Shown in pieces: positions 8,267-15,640 of a DNA stretch of 16,063 nt. Origin of the DNA: UBA4064 sp050179135 (GTDB lineage Bacteria; Desulfobacterota; Desulfobacteria; Desulfobacterales; Desulfatirhabdiaceae); contig JBFXFK010000114.1 in the NCBI GenBank assembly GCA_050179135.1, positions 1-16,063 on the forward strand, in the 5' to 3' direction. The stretch's first letter is position 1. Each line of letters opens with the position of its first letter. A program made the position numbers and the translations under genes. A model generated the notes under the pieces. The model was not told the DNA's origin, made no database searches, and saw only the letters and a program-made list of their open reading frames with translations.

Positions 8267-10669
8267 ATGAAAATGCTTTGTATCACAGGAGTTTCAGAGC
8301 CGGATTTAATCCAGATTGAAGAACGCTTTTGCCAGGCCGGAATGGCAGCATCACTTTCCATTGAACGAAACGGCAAGCAGCTGAACATGCGGCAATGGCA
8401 TGATCGTTTTTGCGATGACGCTTTGATGGCCGAAGAGATGCCTTCCATCGGCAAATTTGGTGAGCAGCTTGCCAGTGAAATTTTTTTTTCCAACATGGAT
8501 TCTTTTTGGGGATGGGCAGATAACCGCAGCGTACACCTGCTGGATTTCTGGGGCGATTTCGATCCCCGCATTGTGTTTGTGCTGACCTGCTGCTCCCTGG
8601 AGCATTACCTGGCCCGGCTCATGGAAAATCGGGATGCCGCCTCCCTGGACCTGGAGGTCCTTGTCTCCCAGTGGCATCAGTGCCATGCCCATCTGCTGCA
8701 CTTCTATCACGCCCACCCGGAACGGTGCCTGCTTGTGGAAATCCATGACTGTGCCGCGCACTTCAACGTTCTGATTCAGGCCTGCCGGGACAAATGGGAC
8801 CTGTCTCTGACTGGTATCCCGGAACCCGGACCGGAGCCGTATCCCTTCCCGGTCCCCCTGGCGCGGCATATAGCGGCCGGGTTTACAGGTCCGCTCAAGG
8901 AAGCCGAAAGTCTCTGGAATGAGATAAAATCCACGGTTTCGACCCTGATCCCGGACACCTTCGAGTCTTCAGATACCACGCCTCCGGGCCATGTTTCGTT
9001 CATTCATGTGGTCCAGAGCTATCAGACATTAAAAGACAGGAGCGCGGAGTTCCGCCGGATATCGGATTTAGAAGAACAGCTTGAAGACAAAGCCGGCCGG
9101 GTGCGCGTTTTTGAAGAACAGACATCCACCCTGCAAAAAGAGCTGGGAGAGAAAGAGAGCCGGTTCAAGGATCTGGAACAGAAAAGCCGGGAAGCCAGTG
9201 AAGAAAACGAAGTGATCCTCCGCCAGTTGCACCAGGTTCAGGAGGAACTTGAGTCCATGCTGCTCAAGAAACAGCAAGTGGAGAAGCAATGGGGTGAGCA
9301 ACAGAAAAAACTTCAAGCCGATGTCAACGGCAAGGATCAGCAGTTAAAACAGCGCGAAGAACAGATCTCCATCCTGGAGAAACAGTTGACGGAGGGCGCG
9401 GAAAAGCTCACTCAACAGCAGCAGGCTGCGGCAAAGAAAGATCGTGATCTTGATCAGCTTAAAAAAGAACTGGGACAGAAAGAGACCCGATTCAAAGATC
9501 TGGAGCATAAAAATCAAGAGATCAATGAAGAGAACGAGCTGATCCTGCAGCAGCTGCACCAGGTGCAGGAGGAGCTGGAGTCCATATTCCTTAAAAAACA
9601 GGAAACGGAGCATCAATTGCAATCGTTGAGAGACGAACACAAAAAAAACATGCGGGAAAGTGAACAGCGATTGTATGAGCTGCACGAGGCCCAGGAAAAG
9701 CTGGCGCATTACCTGATCCGGTATCAAGAACAAACCAAATGCCTTGAAATGGCCGAGGCCAGATGGGAACGCCTGTTGAAGCGCATGCCCGATTATTGCG
9801 ATTACGGTGATGTCCGGATCATCCAGGGGGAAGACGGTACCGGCCTGATCTGTGAAGTCCGGGACCTGGAAGTCGGGTCACAGAGGTATCCTGCGCTTGA
9901 ATTTGAAACATTTCTCCTGGGGGGCGTTGCCGGGTTGAGATTTAAACATCCTGACCATATCACACAGGGGGATCTGATCCCGGTGGCTCAAACATCTGAA
10001 GAAGCCAAAAAACAAAGTAAGCTCCTCAAAAGCCTGTCAACATCGGAGTGGAGCCTTTTGCATACCACGGCACAGTTTCTTAAAAGCTGTCTCAAGACGG
10101 AAATATTTGATGAAGAGACGCTGCCGGCCTCTCTCGTCCAGAAAACCCTCAGGGGTCTGGACCGTTTTTCCGAGGTTATTGCCGGATTCCCGCAAACACT
10201 TCGGTTTGACGAAGTCAATATTGATGAAAAAACGCTTTCCAAAGATTGCGAGTACCTGGAAATCTGCCTGGAAAACGTGAGTTGTGGAGATTTTGCTGCC
10301 CCTGAATTTGTTTTCCGGCTTTCCTGTGCCGGGCTGCAATCCTTTGATTTCGGCAGCAACCCGCGCCTGGAATTCCCTCAGGAAACCGGTATCATCCTGA
10401 AAAATTGGTTTGACAGTTCAAACAATCCTGATGATCCCAGGCTCGAACTGAGGTTTGCCCTCCCTGAAGCCATGGATCTGGAGGTGTGGAACCAATTGTC
10501 CGGAGAGGATGCCGAATTTATCCGTATGCTTATCTCTCATCTTCCGGCCCTGGTCGAGGAAAACGCCACCTCATCGGGACAGGAAGAGTCTAAATGGTCG
10601 GCTGTGGTCCGGAATGTAGAACAGATTTTCAAGCGCCGCACCCAGGTGCATGAGATTCGGGTGGCTTGA
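8267..10669 (+). CDS. Degenerate sulfotransferase-like head + coiled coil + unknown C-terminal domain
   Basis: The frame is open from a TTG at 8258, but ATG 8267 is preferred because AGGA (8253-8256) lies 10 nt before it, giving 800 residues. The head (1-235) starts MKMLCITGVSE and contains DPRIVFVLTCCSLEHYLARLM and RCLLVEIHDC. These are the layout of sulfotransferases (P-loop 'ITGmhRSGTS', 'FVLvyRdP', 'LLVrYEDL'), but the P-loop SGT/S residues are missing, so PAPS binding is doubtful. Residues about 255-505 form a long Glu/Gln/Lys coiled coil with a ~45-residue segment present twice (RFKDLE...EEN...QLHQVQEELES). Residues 505-800 form an unrecognised globular domain. No signal peptide or membrane span is seen. 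It sits between a GT4 and a methyltransferase-coiled-coil gene, so a scaffold or chain-modifying role in the glycan machine is likely. The sulfotransferase relationship is a fold-level impression and should be tested. Confidence 0.75.
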   Translation: MKMLCITGVSEPDLIQIEERFCQAGMAASLSIERNGKQLNMRQWHDRFCDDALMAEEMPSIGKFGEQLASEIFFSNMDSFWGWADNRSVHLLDFWGDFDPRIVFVLTCCSLEHYLARLMENRDAASLDLEVLVSQWHQCHAHLLHFYHAHPERCLLVEIHDCAAHFNVLIQACRDKWDLSLTGIPEPGPEPYPFPVPLARHIAAGFTGPLKEAESLWNEIKSTVSTLIPDTFESSDTTPPGHVSFIHVVQSYQTLKDRSAEFRRISDLEEQLEDKAGRVRVFEEQTSTLQKELGEKESRFKDLEQKSREASEENEVILRQLHQVQEELESMLLKKQQVEKQWGEQQKKLQADVNGKDQQLKQREEQISILEKQLTEGAEKLTQQQQAAAKKDRDLDQLKKELGQKETRFKDLEHKNQEINEENELILQQLHQVQEELESIFLKKQETEHQLQSLRDEHKKNMRESEQRLYELHEAQEKLAHYLIRYQEQTKCLEMAEARWERLLKRMPDYCDYGDVRIIQGEDGTGLICEVRDLEVGSQRYPALEFETFLLGGVAGLRFKHPDHITQGDLIPVAQTSEEAKKQSKLLKSLSTSEWSLLHTTAQFLKSCLKTEIFDEETLPASLVQKTLRGLDRFSEVIAGFPQTLRFDEVNIDEKTLSKDCEYLEICLENVSCGDFAAPEFVFRLSCAGLQSFDFGSNPRLEFPQETGIILKNWFDSSNNPDDPRLELRFALPEAMDLEVWNQLSGEDAEFIRMLISHLPALVEENATSSGQEESKWSAVVRNVEQIFKRRTQVHEIRVA
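9140..9616 (+). repeat. Diverged internal duplication in the coiled coil
   Basis: Two copies of a ~150-bp coiled-coil segment start near 9140 and 9467 (offset 327 bp = 109 codons). Both encode ELG.KE.RFKDLE.K...EENE.IL.QLHQVQEELES..LKKQ. Many positions differ, mostly conservatively, so this is an old duplication. The 109-residue offset is not a multiple of seven, unlike the repeat in the next gene. Confidence 0.65.
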
Positions 10670-10707
10670 AAAAACGACAGGACAACAAGCAGAAAAGAGG
10701 CAACACA

Positions 10708-12819
10708 ATGAGCATTCGCGCAGCAGAGACACAAATTTTCACCCTTATGGGCAGGCTGGCCCCGACTGCAAATATCGTGCATGTCGGGGCCGGCACCGGC
10801 ACTGGATATCTTCACCAGTGGCACACCTGGGACCTGAACCAGGCGATTGTTGTGGATGCAGGCGCGGAGAAGCTTGCCTGGGCCGAAGCAAAATTCGGGC
10901 ATGCAATAAACGCCGTGGTCGGTGCCCGGAATGAACAGCGCCCTTTCTATACAGCCGGTAACCCCGATGAAAACAGCCTTGTTCCTCCGGCATCTCTCCA
11001 GTATATCTGGCCGGGACTGAAACCGGCAGGAGAATCAGACGTGCAGGTGCAAACGCTTGATACGGCCCTTGAAAGTGCCGGCATTCCAACCCCTCATGAC
11101 AATACCTGGCTGGTGATCGATTGTTTCTGTGCCGCCGACATTGTGCAGGGGGCAGCCACTCTGCTGCCTGTATGCAACCTGGTGTGCGCAAGGGTCCTGA
11201 ACACCGATTCAGACCCTGAAGACGAACTGCTGCACACCTCCACCCTGCATGCCATGACCGCTATACTGGAACCCCGGGGGTTCCGCTTTGTGTACCTGCA
11301 CCCCGGTCTGAATCCCGCAGCAGGGCACGCATTTTTTATCCGCGATTGGCATGCCCATGCCCTTGAATTGGAAAAACAGGCTTCTGAGCAGCATGTCCAG
11401 CAGCGGGAGCGGGCCGAAACCCTGGGCCGGGAAAAAGCGGCCCTGGAGAAGCGCATCAAAGAGGTTGAGGATGCCCAAGCCGGTCTTGAGCAACAGATCA
11501 CTGCCGGCAAAAAAGAGATCGAAGCCCAGGTCGCGGCGCAAACAGCGTTACGCCAACAGTTAACGGAACAGCAGAAGCAGGTTGCACAGGTCATTGAACA
11601 GAAAAACGCCTTGCAGCAGCAGGTGACGGAAAAGGAAAAGCAGCACACCGAAACCGCAGCCCAGCTGAAGCAGAAAAACGACGCAGCCGCGGCCCTGACC
11701 AAAGAGCGGGACCAGCTCAAACAGCAGCTTGACGCAGCCCAGCAGGCACACAAACAGACTCAGGAACAATTCACCAAACTGAAACAGGAAAAAGAACAGG
11801 TTTCGCAGCAGCACACCCAGCAGCAAAAGCAGGCCGAAATCCTTGGCCAGGAAAAAGCAGCTCTTGAAAAGACCAACAAAGAGCTTCAGGATGCCCAAGC
11901 CGGTCTTGAACAACAGCTCAATGCCGGCAAAAAAGAATTTGAAGCCAAAGTTGCCGCAGAAAAAGAGTTGCGCCAGCAGCTGGCGGAACACCAGCAGCAG
12001 GTTCAGCAGATCACTGAGCAGAAAAACGCCCTGCAACAGCAGCTGACCCAGAAGGAACAGCAGCACACTGAAACCGCAGCCCAGCTGAAACAGAAAAACG
12101 ACGCAGCCGCGGCCCTGATCAAAGAGCGGGACCAGCTCAAACAGCAGCTTGACGCAGCCCAGCAGGCACACAAACAGACTCAGGAACAATTCACCAAACT
12201 GAAACAGGAAAAAGAACAGGTTTCGCAGCAGCACACCCAGCAGCAAAAGCAGGCCGAAATCCTTGGCCAGGAAAAAGCAGCCCTTGAAAAGACCAACAAA
12301 GAGTTTCAGGATGCCAAAGCCGGTCTTGAACAACAGCTTAATGCCGGCAAAAAAGAATTTGAAGCCAAAGTTGCCGCAGAAAAAGAGTTGCGCCAGCAGC
12401 TGGCGGAATACCAGCAGCAGGTTCAGCAGATCACTGAGCAGAAAAACGCCCTGCAACAGCAGCTGACCCAGAAGGAACAGCAGCACACAGAAACCGCAGC
12501 CCAGCTGAAACAGAAAAACGACGCAGCCGCGGCCCTGACCAAAGAGCGGGACCAGCTCAAACAGCAGCTTGATGCAGCCCAGCAGGCACACAAACAGACT
12601 CAGGAACAAGCCAACACTGAGCAAGATCAGGCAAACGCCAGAATAAAAGAACTCCAACAGCAAAACCAGAGCCTGAGCATGAAAGAACAGCAACTCCAGG
12701 AGCAGACAGCGGATGCGAATCATCGCCAGCGGTTGCTCCAGGAAGAACTTGCCCGGGCTGAAGCACAGATCGACCTGATCAAGGATCTGCTCCTGCGCGA
12801 ACAGGAAAAAGAGGATTAG
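10708..12819 (+). CDS. Methyltransferase-like head fused to a ~490-residue repetitive coiled coil
   Basis: ATG 10708 is chosen over the open TTG at 10666 because AGAGG (10696-10700) sits 7 nt upstream; the product is 703 residues. The head (about 1-213) looks like a class I SAM methyltransferase of FkbM flavour: motif I IVHVGAGTGTG (23-33), an acidic VVDAGAEKL strand (48-56), an N..VGARNE segment, VQVQTLDTAL (112-121) and LVIDC (135-139). No catalytic assignment is possible. From about 215 to the end it is one uninterrupted Gln/Glu/Lys/Ala coiled coil with clear heptads (L/I/V at a and d), including 140-residue near-identical repeats. The layout (methyltransferase + long coiled coil in a glycan cluster) parallels E. 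coli WbdD, where the coil length sets O-antigen length; no sequence homology to WbdD is claimed. It is followed 5 bp later by the TPR-methyltransferase gene. Confidence 0.78.
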   Translation: MSIRAAETQIFTLMGRLAPTANIVHVGAGTGTGYLHQWHTWDLNQAIVVDAGAEKLAWAEAKFGHAINAVVGARNEQRPFYTAGNPDENSLVPPASLQYIWPGLKPAGESDVQVQTLDTALESAGIPTPHDNTWLVIDCFCAADIVQGAATLLPVCNLVCARVLNTDSDPEDELLHTSTLHAMTAILEPRGFRFVYLHPGLNPAAGHAFFIRDWHAHALELEKQASEQHVQQRERAETLGREKAALEKRIKEVEDAQAGLEQQITAGKKEIEAQVAAQTALRQQLTEQQKQVAQVIEQKNALQQQVTEKEKQHTETAAQLKQKNDAAAALTKERDQLKQQLDAAQQAHKQTQEQFTKLKQEKEQVSQQHTQQQKQAEILGQEKAALEKTNKELQDAQAGLEQQLNAGKKEFEAKVAAEKELRQQLAEHQQQVQQITEQKNALQQQLTQKEQQHTETAAQLKQKNDAAAALIKERDQLKQQLDAAQQAHKQTQEQFTKLKQEKEQVSQQHTQQQKQAEILGQEKAALEKTNKEFQDAKAGLEQQLNAGKKEFEAKVAAEKELRQQLAEYQQQVQQITEQKNALQQQLTQKEQQHTETAAQLKQKNDAAAALTKERDQLKQQLDAAQQAHKQTQEQANTEQDQANARIKELQQQNQSLSMKEQQLQEQTADANHRQRLLQEELARAEAQIDLIKDLLLREQEKED
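11401..12609 (+). repeat. 420-bp tandem repeat inside the coiled-coil gene
   Basis: About 2.9 units of 420 bp (140 codons, exactly 20 heptads) lie head to tail: 11401-11820, 11821-12240 and 12241-12609 (partial). Units two and three differ at only 8 of 369 positions. Unit one is mosaic: its last 180 bp (11641-11820) differ from unit two at 3 positions, while the first 240 bp are clearly diverged. This pattern indicates recent duplication or gene conversion over an older repeat. The unit keeps both reading frame and heptad phase. Such a long near-exact repeat is also a risk point for assembly collapse. Confidence 0.95.
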
Positions 12820-12824
12820 CTGAT

Positions 12825-14102
12825 ATGGGTGTTTTTGCCAACATATTGAACTGGTTGCGGGACAAGACAAGACCACAAGGGTATTCTCCCCCGTATCTGA
12901 AAGCAGAAAATTCGGAAACCTGGGAAACATGTTCAGAGGAAAGTTCCTCTGAAGTGATGCTGGCGGCGTACTATGATAAAGATCTTTTCGAACGTGCCCG
13001 CACCCAGTGGCAGTTCGGCGACTGGGAGAGCCTGGCCCGGATCGAGCGTGAATCCCTGAACCATCACCCGCAGCGGACCAGCCTCGCCCTGCTTGCCGCA
13101 GCCGGGCATCAGCAACAAGGAAACACCGAAGCCACACGCGAGTTCACCCGTCTTGCAAAGGAATGGGGTGCAAGCAGAAAAATGATCAGCCAGGTGCTGA
13201 TTGCCGGGGTGTACAATACCCTGGGCAAGGCGTCTGCCCTGTGCGGGCAGCAACAGCGCGCGATCGGGCATTTTCAGGAGAGTCTGCGTATTGCCGGGGA
13301 TGGCGGGGATGTAAAATTGTTGACCCAGGCAAGGGCAAGTTGGCAGGCGGAAGGCTTTCAATTTCCCGGCCGTGGCTCCGGCAACTCCCTGTTGACCATC
13401 AGCACTTCTGAACAGCCGCCCACGGACTCGGCTGCGCACCAGACCCACTCGGACAAATACGCAGCACTGGCCCTGATCCATGCGCTTTTAAAGCCGGCAT
13501 TGTATCTGGAAATCGGGGTAGGGCAAGGCAAAAGCCTGGCTTTGCCTGCCTGCCCGGCCGTAGGCGTGGACCCGGTTCCCAGACAGCTGGACCACCTGCC
13601 GGACACAGCCCGTGTGGTCACGGCCACCAGCGACGAATTTTTTGCAGACATGGCAAAGCACATTTTGCCCCATACCCCGGATTTGATTCTGCTCGATGGC
13701 ATGCCGCTTCTGGAATACCTGCTGCGGGATTTCATCCATGCCGAAGCCCTGGCCCATTCCAAGACCCTGATCATGGTCCCCGGAGTGCTGCCCCCGGACC
13801 CGGCCCAGGCCACGCGTCGGCGCACCGGCCCGCACTGGACAGGCGACATCTGGAAATTCCCTGAAATCCTGCAAACCCACCGCCCGGATCTTCGCCGGCT
13901 GCTTCTGGACGTAACCCCCAGCGGTCTGCTGCTGATCACCGGCCTTGACCCGGCCAGCACCATCCTGAGTGACAAGACCGCGGAAATCCTTTCCAATTAT
14001 CAATCGGTGGAAGTGGTTCCGGAGAAGGTAACCACCCGTAGCGATGCTGTTGCTCCGGATCAGCGGGTTATTCGGGAGTTTGTTTTAGGTTGTAGGTTTT
14101 AA
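12825..14102 (+). CDS. TPR + class I SAM-dependent methyltransferase
   Basis: This 425-residue protein has a TPR-like helical region (about 47-165, e.g. ALLAAAGHQQQGN...A and QQQRAIGHFQESLRIAG) followed by a Methyltransf_24-type domain (about 210-400). The latter shows motif I YLEIGVGQG (227-235), AVGVDP (245-250), DLILLDGM (286-293) and the WTGDIWK stretch (338-344) often found in methyltransferases of polysaccharide clusters. Proteins of this kind methylate sugars or cap glycans; the substrate is unknown. GAGG at 12811-12814 lies 10 nt before the ATG, and the gene follows the previous stop by 5 bp. Its last three codons and stop lie within a 7-bp tandem repeat, so the C-terminus may vary. 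No terminator follows it. Confidence 0.85.
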   Translation: MGVFANILNWLRDKTRPQGYSPPYLKAENSETWETCSEESSSEVMLAAYYDKDLFERARTQWQFGDWESLARIERESLNHHPQRTSLALLAAAGHQQQGNTEATREFTRLAKEWGASRKMISQVLIAGVYNTLGKASALCGQQQRAIGHFQESLRIAGDGGDVKLLTQARASWQAEGFQFPGRGSGNSLLTISTSEQPPTDSAAHQTHSDKYAALALIHALLKPALYLEIGVGQGKSLALPACPAVGVDPVPRQLDHLPDTARVVTATSDEFFADMAKHILPHTPDLILLDGMPLLEYLLRDFIHAEALAHSKTLIMVPGVLPPDPAQATRRRTGPHWTGDIWKFPEILQTHRPDLRRLLLDVTPSGLLLITGLDPASTILSDKTAEILSNYQSVEVVPEKVTTRSDAVAPDQRVIREFVLGCRF

Positions 14103-14123
14103 GTTTTAAGTTGTAAGTTGTAT
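14082..14123 (+). repeat. Six-unit heptanucleotide tandem repeat across a stop codon
   Basis: Six contiguous 7-bp units read GTTTTAG, GTTGTAG, GTTTTAA, GTTTTAA, GTTGTAA, GTTGTAT (consensus GTTKTAR). The TAA stop of the methyltransferase gene is the end of unit three. A change in unit number would shift the frame only at the extreme C-terminus. Heptameric short repeats of this kind are known from other large, repeat-rich bacterial genomes. Confidence 0.8.
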
Positions 14124-14130
14124 GATAAGA

Positions 14131-14474
14131 AGTGGTGGTGTCAACTACCCCCTTGTGAATCAGAGATTCAGAAGGGGGCTTGTAAAAGCCCGAGTTGACT
14201 AGCCTGAGTCCTTGTTATCGGGGACTACGTTCGGCAGAATGTAGATATCTTTGGATATATTCGCCAGTCAAAAACACTATCGTGGCTCTGTAAAAGCCCT
14301 GTGAGGTAGGGGCGGTCAACCATATTGTGAAGCCTGCTGAACATTGGCGAGGCGAATCTTACCCCTCTTCGGAGGGTGTTGGTAACCGAAAGGTTTTTTC
14401 ATGAAAGTGTACGTCAGATAACAATCACAGGCAACGTTTAGCTGTACCTGCCTGTGGAAAGCCAGGTGTAACAA
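14131..14474 (+). ncRNA. Structured RNA region, possible 5' remnant of a group II intron
   Basis: This 340-bp non-coding stretch is packed with consecutive hairpins. GTCAACT (14140-14146) pairs with AGTTGAC (14193-14199) and encloses a CCCCCTT/AAGGGGG stem (14148-14154 with 14172-14178) and a short stem with a GTAA loop. Further on are CCCTC-TTCG-GAGGG (14363-14376), AACC-GAAA-GGTT (14384-14395) and ACCTG...CAGGT (14446-14467). GNRA-type tetraloops, the GTG-containing left end and segments such as GTGAAGCCTGCTGAA and CATGAAAGTGT recall domains I-III of bacterial group II introns as I remember them. No reverse transcriptase follows and I found no domain V/VI downstream, so if correct it is a truncated intron. 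It could equally be another structured RNA or the leader of the Rpn gene. Confidence 0.4.
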
Positions 14475-15410
14475 ATGATTGCCCATGACCCTAATTTCAA
14501 AAATTTGTTTCAAGATTTTCCCAGGGAAACACTCCAATGGCTGTTTCCCCAGGCGGAACAGAACTGGGGCAAGATCGTTTCCATCGATTTTACACGTCAG
14601 GAACCCAAAAAACACCATCTTTCAGATGCCGGGTTGGCACTGGATTTGCCGATATTGTTCCATTTTGAAACACAACAATTGCTCTTATGGCTGGTGGAAT
14701 TTCAGGAAGATAAATCCAAATTTTCCATACACAAATTGCTTCTGTACACCACCGACATGATGGAAGCCTATCCGGATGCGCTGGTGGTTCCGACAGTATT
14801 GTTCACTGACAGGAAAAAGTGGCGCAAAACAGTGCCCCTTGATCTGCACACACAAATTAACGATCGGGTTTTCCTTCATTTTGAATATGTATTTCACAAG
14901 TTGTTTGACTTGAATGCCCGGGATTATTACAATATGGATAATCCAGTGGTAAAAATCCTTTTGCCCAAGATGCAGTATGAAAAGCACGAACGTATAGAGG
15001 TGATCTGCCAGGCATACAAGGGGCTGTTCGAACTGGTCACCAGAGGGCTTTTTGATAAATATGTGGAGTTTATTGATGTGTATTCAGAAATAAGCGACCA
15101 GGAACAGCAACAGCTTTATGAAAATATCATTCAACATAAGGAGACTGCCATGTTAGCGCAATATATAAAAGATAAAGGCAGGCAGGAAGGCATGCAGCAA
15201 GGCATGCAGCAAGGCATGCAGCAAGGCATGCAGCAAGGCATGCAGAAAGGTACACAGAAAACTGTGATCGCATTGGTCCGCAAAGCCGGAAAAAAAGGAA
15301 TGTCTGAAGAAATGATCGCACAGTTTGTAGATCTTGATGTAAACCTGGTCAGGCAGATACTGAACAATGAGCCGGTAGAAATCCCGCTGCACCTGCTGTC
15401 AGACAGCTGA
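14475..15410 (+). CDS. Rpn-family PD-(D/E)XK nuclease / putative transposase
   Basis: This 311-residue protein opens MIAHDPNFKNLFQDFPRETL, the typical Rpn-family N-terminus. The probable nuclease core is LALDLPILF (D57) followed by LLLWLVEFQEDKSKFSIHKL, with E75-x-Q77 as the (D/E)xK/Q motif. Rpn proteins are DNA endonucleases that stimulate RecA-independent recombination and often sit among mobile or decaying DNA. The C-terminal third holds the usual linker of glycine-glutamine repeats (GMQQ x4, GMQK) before a terminal helical tail. AGGTG (14464-14468) lies 6 nt before the ATG. The gene appears intact and follows directly on the structured RNA region, where an intron-encoded protein would normally begin. 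There is no link to the glycan cluster apart from position. Confidence 0.85.
   Translation: MIAHDPNFKNLFQDFPRETLQWLFPQAEQNWGKIVSIDFTRQEPKKHHLSDAGLALDLPILFHFETQQLLLWLVEFQEDKSKFSIHKLLLYTTDMMEAYPDALVVPTVLFTDRKKWRKTVPLDLHTQINDRVFLHFEYVFHKLFDLNARDYYNMDNPVVKILLPKMQYEKHERIEVICQAYKGLFELVTRGLFDKYVEFIDVYSEISDQEQQQLYENIIQHKETAMLAQYIKDKGRQEGMQQGMQQGMQQGMQQGMQKGTQKTVIALVRKAGKKGMSEEMIAQFVDLDVNLVRQILNNEPVEIPLHLLSDS
15189..15248 (+). repeat. 12-bp in-frame tandem repeat in the Rpn gene
   Basis: Four exact copies of GGCATGCAGCAA plus a fifth ending AAA (15237-15248) encode GMQQ x4 and GMQK. The unit is a multiple of three, so copy number can change without breaking the gene; such hypervariable linkers are characteristic of Rpn-family genes. 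Confidence 0.95.
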
Positions 15411-15415
15411 TAATT

Positions 15416-15469
15416 CGGGATCAGGCTTGGCTTATTTCGGACCTTTGCAATAAGCCAAGCCTGACCCCG
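15416..15469. repeat. REP-like long hairpin after the Rpn gene
   Basis: The 21-bp arms 15416-15436 and 15449-15469 (core AGGCTTGGCTTATT / AATAAGCCAAGCCT) are reverse complements with one mismatch, around a 12-nt loop. The palindrome begins 6 bp after the Rpn stop codon. There is no T-run, so it is a poor Rho-independent terminator and looks more like a dispersed REP element, though an RNA stem here would still protect the Rpn mRNA 3' end. Confidence 0.75.
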
Positions 15470-15597
15470 ATCGGATTTGAAGAAAAATTACACCTCACCG
15501 GCCGGTTTTTAAGCGGCGCCTCAAAGAATACGAAAACATTAAAACCCAGATCCAGGACCTGACCCGGGACGTGGCCCAGTCCGACCCCACCCTCTAA
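15461..15597 (+). pseudogene. Orphan C-terminal fragment with a frameshift
   Basis: From 15461 one frame reads LTPIGFEEKLHLTGRF. At the T5 run (15506-15510) the open, protein-like reading continues one frame over as KRRLKEYENIKTQIQDLTRDV and ends at TAA 15595-15597. One extra T would join the two. The charged helical tail resembles the end of many coiled or subunit-type proteins, but I cannot name a family. No start or upstream part is present; the left end merges into the REP-like hairpin. Confidence 0.35.
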
Positions 15598-15613
15598 AGA
15601 AATGATCGCACAG
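15597..15613 (+). repeat. 17-bp direct repeat of the Rpn gene 3' region
   Basis: AAGAAATGATCGCACAG occurs here and at 15307-15323 inside the Rpn gene, where it encodes part of EEMIAQ. The copies are 290 bp apart, and the flanks do not match. It may be a scar of recombination or the residue of an earlier Rpn copy. Confidence 0.7.
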
Positions 15614-15640
15614 ACAATAATTACCCCCGGCAGCGGAAAT

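Noticed and set aside
10666..10707. TTG 10666 as start of the methyltransferase-coiled-coil gene
   Set aside because: The extra 14 residues are Lys/Gln-rich without domain character, and ATG 10708 has a strong AGAGG site 7 nt upstream.
11560..13137. A 525-codon open frame on the minus strand, Leu/Phe-rich
   Set aside because: It is the antisense of the Gln/Lys-rich coiled coil (CAG/AAG reads as CTG/CTT). It copies the repeat structure and has no ribosome site.
15189..15248. Short regular repeats as a CRISPR array
   Set aside because: The 12-bp units have no spacers and are in frame inside the Rpn gene.
15411..15480. The hairpin after the Rpn gene as group II intron domain V
   Set aside because: The arms are 21 bp with a 12-nt loop and lack the bulged 34-nt shape and catalytic AGC/CGC triad of domain V.
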